From an uncultured Campylobacter sp. (GTDB lineage: Bacteria; Campylobacterota; Campylobacteria; Campylobacterales; Campylobacteraceae), in assembly GCF_938017615.1 (NCBI RefSeq), contig NZ_CALIJA010000140.1, positions 1 to 6,273 of the forward strand: 6,273 nt of DNA. Reading direction: 5' to 3'. This document shows, piece by piece, positions 5,694-6,273 of this stretch (position 1 is the first letter of the stretch; every line of letters starts with the position of its first letter). The notes below the pieces were generated by a model. That model ran no database searches. It saw only the letters and a list, made by a program, of their open reading frames with translations, and was not told where the DNA came from. Both the position numbers and the translations under genes were made by a program.

Positions 5694-6273
5694 TCTAAAT
5701 TTTGCGCGAGCCGCGAGGATTTTTGATCCGAATTTTATGCGGACTTGGCGAAAAGCTGCGCACCCGCGCGATAAAATTCCAAGCAGCGCAAGGCTCTTGC
5801 GGGGCGATGAAATTTTAAACGGCGGCGAAATTTTGAGCGGCTTGGTTCTTAATGTCGGTAAAATTCTAAGCGACAGCGGGATTTTTAGCAGCGGCAAAAT
5901 TTGGAGCGATAGTAAAATTTTAAACGGCGGTGAAATTTTAAGAGATTGCGAAATTTCAAGCGGTAGTGGAATTTTGAATGAGGCGTCGCGCGGCGGGACA
6001 CGGCGCGGATTTTGTAGATGGATACTGCGCGAGCTCCGCGGTGAAACAAGCCCGCTTCGTCTGCGCCGTAAATTTCAAAGCGCGAGCGGCTCGCAAACGG
6101 ATTATAAATTTAAAAGGGCGACCGCTCTGCAAACAGATCGCAAATTTAAAATGGCGGTCAGCCTGCGAGTAGCTTGTAAATTTAAAGCCCTGGTGCAAAA
6201 ATTTCATCGCGGATCTTGCACCGCCGTAGAGCTTTTGCGTCAAAAATCTCGCGGCGAGACCGTGCCGCACAAT
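5680..6273 (+). CDS. Unrecognised repeat-built open frame, runs off the window
   Basis: An ATG at 5680 overlaps the ATPase stop by 14 bases, with a weak purine-rich site (GAGGCGG, 5670-5676) before it. The frame stays open for all 198 codons to the window end. The translation starts MRAFDLNFARAARIFDPNF. Residues 30-100 are twelve hexapeptides of the type [GD]-[GS]-[EK]-I-L-[SN], and residues 124-171 are four 12-residue repeats each containing KF (KFQ, KFK, KFK, KFK). The remainder is arginine-rich. No membrane segment or ABC-2 permease motif is visible. In favour of a real gene: translational overlap with the ATPase, length without a stop, and repeat lengths that are all multiples of three. 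Against: no family match, odd composition, and the repeat word also occurs in non-coding DNA, where only this frame of it lacks a stop. It could be the N-terminal extension of a permease or a chance reading of repeats. Confidence 0.4.
   Translation, partial: MRAFDLNFARAARIFDPNFMRTWRKAAHPRDKIPSSARLLRGDEILNGGEILSGLVLNVGKILSDSGIFSSGKIWSDSKILNGGEILRDCEISSGSGILNEASRGGTRRGFCRWILRELRGETSPLRLRRKFQSASGSQTDYKFKRATALQTDRKFKMAVSLRVACKFKALVQKFHRGSCTAVELLRQKSRGETVPHN
5767..5979 (+). repeat. Twelve tandem 18-bp (hexapeptide) repeats
   Basis: Eleven units of 18 bases and one of 15 bases (5839-5853). Later units read GGC-GGT-GAA-ATT-TTA-AGC or close variants. The central ATT falls at 5776, 5812, 5830, 5863, 5881, 5899, 5917, 5935, 5953 and 5971, i.e. 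18 or 36 apart except for the one short unit. The codon at the same place is CTC at 5794 and CTT at 5848. Encoded hexads include GDEILN, GGEILS, VGKILS, DSGIFS, SGKIWS, DSKILN, GGEILR and GSGILN. The first two units (RDKIPS, SARLLR) are the most degenerate. Confidence 0.75.
6049..6192 (+). repeat. Four tandem 36-bp (12-codon) repeats
   Basis: AAATTT occurs at 6070, 6106, 6142 and 6178, exactly 36 bases apart. In the open frame the units read SPLRLRRKFQSA, SGSQTDYKFKRA, TALQTDRKFKMA and VSLRVACKFKAL. Units 2 and 3 are closest, sharing CAAAC.GAT and AAATTTAAA. The period is twice that of the 18-bp array just upstream and stays in the same reading frame. Confidence 0.7.

Noticed and set aside
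5956..6270. 104-codon minus-strand frame opposite the repeat region
   Set aside because: No ribosome site or domain. It is the complement of the same repeat array; the plus-strand frame is better supported by its overlap with the ATPase gene.
5680..6273. ABC-2 permease (YbhS) N-terminus
   Set aside because: The expected permease start (a short lead with a KE-type motif and then a membrane helix) and any hydrophobic segment are absent from all 198 codons. The permease may begin later.

Overview
The window looks like a piece of an epsilonproteobacterial chromosome, most likely one of the GC-richer oral Campylobacter species (the C. gracilis / rectus / showae type). This is inferred from the very frequent AAATTT / TAAATTTAAA / GAAATTTTA words in and between genes, good AAGGAG ribosome sites, -10 boxes without a clear -35, and the gene content. 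Species assignment from sequence alone is uncertain.

Layout. Positions 105-602 (minus) encode a SlyB-type glycine-zipper outer-membrane lipoprotein. A 212-base divergent intergenic region follows, with two hairpins and promoters pointing both ways. Positions 815-1297 (plus) encode a small, unusual, charge-neutral flavodoxin, closed by a good intrinsic terminator at 1324-1352. Positions 1643-2608 (plus) encode a YbhG-type periplasmic membrane fusion protein, preceded by a -10 box buried in a perfect palindrome. About 1.2 kb without a convincing gene follows (2609-3812), rich in AAATTT words, an inverted repeat, a direct repeat and a 4 x 25-bp tandem array. Positions 3813-5693 (plus) encode a YbhF-type double ABC ATPase that starts at TTG. 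From 5680 to the window end an open frame overlaps the ATPase stop by 14 bases. It never meets a stop codon in 198 codons and is built largely of twelve 6-codon repeats and then four 12-codon repeats.

How the genes fit together. YbhG and YbhF are parts of one ABC-2 type exporter (in E. coli ybhG-ybhF-ybhS-ybhR): YbhF hydrolyses ATP and YbhG bridges the periplasm. The permeases (YbhS/YbhR) are not recognisable here and would be expected past 6273. The lipoprotein and flavodoxin genes are separate transcription units.

Most interesting points: the frame-preserving tandem repeats after the ATPase, the same AAATTT-type sequence spreading through intergenic DNA and into the ATPase inter-domain linker, the tandem 25-bp array upstream of the ATPase, and a divergent flavodoxin whose promoter carries a Fur-box-like palindrome.
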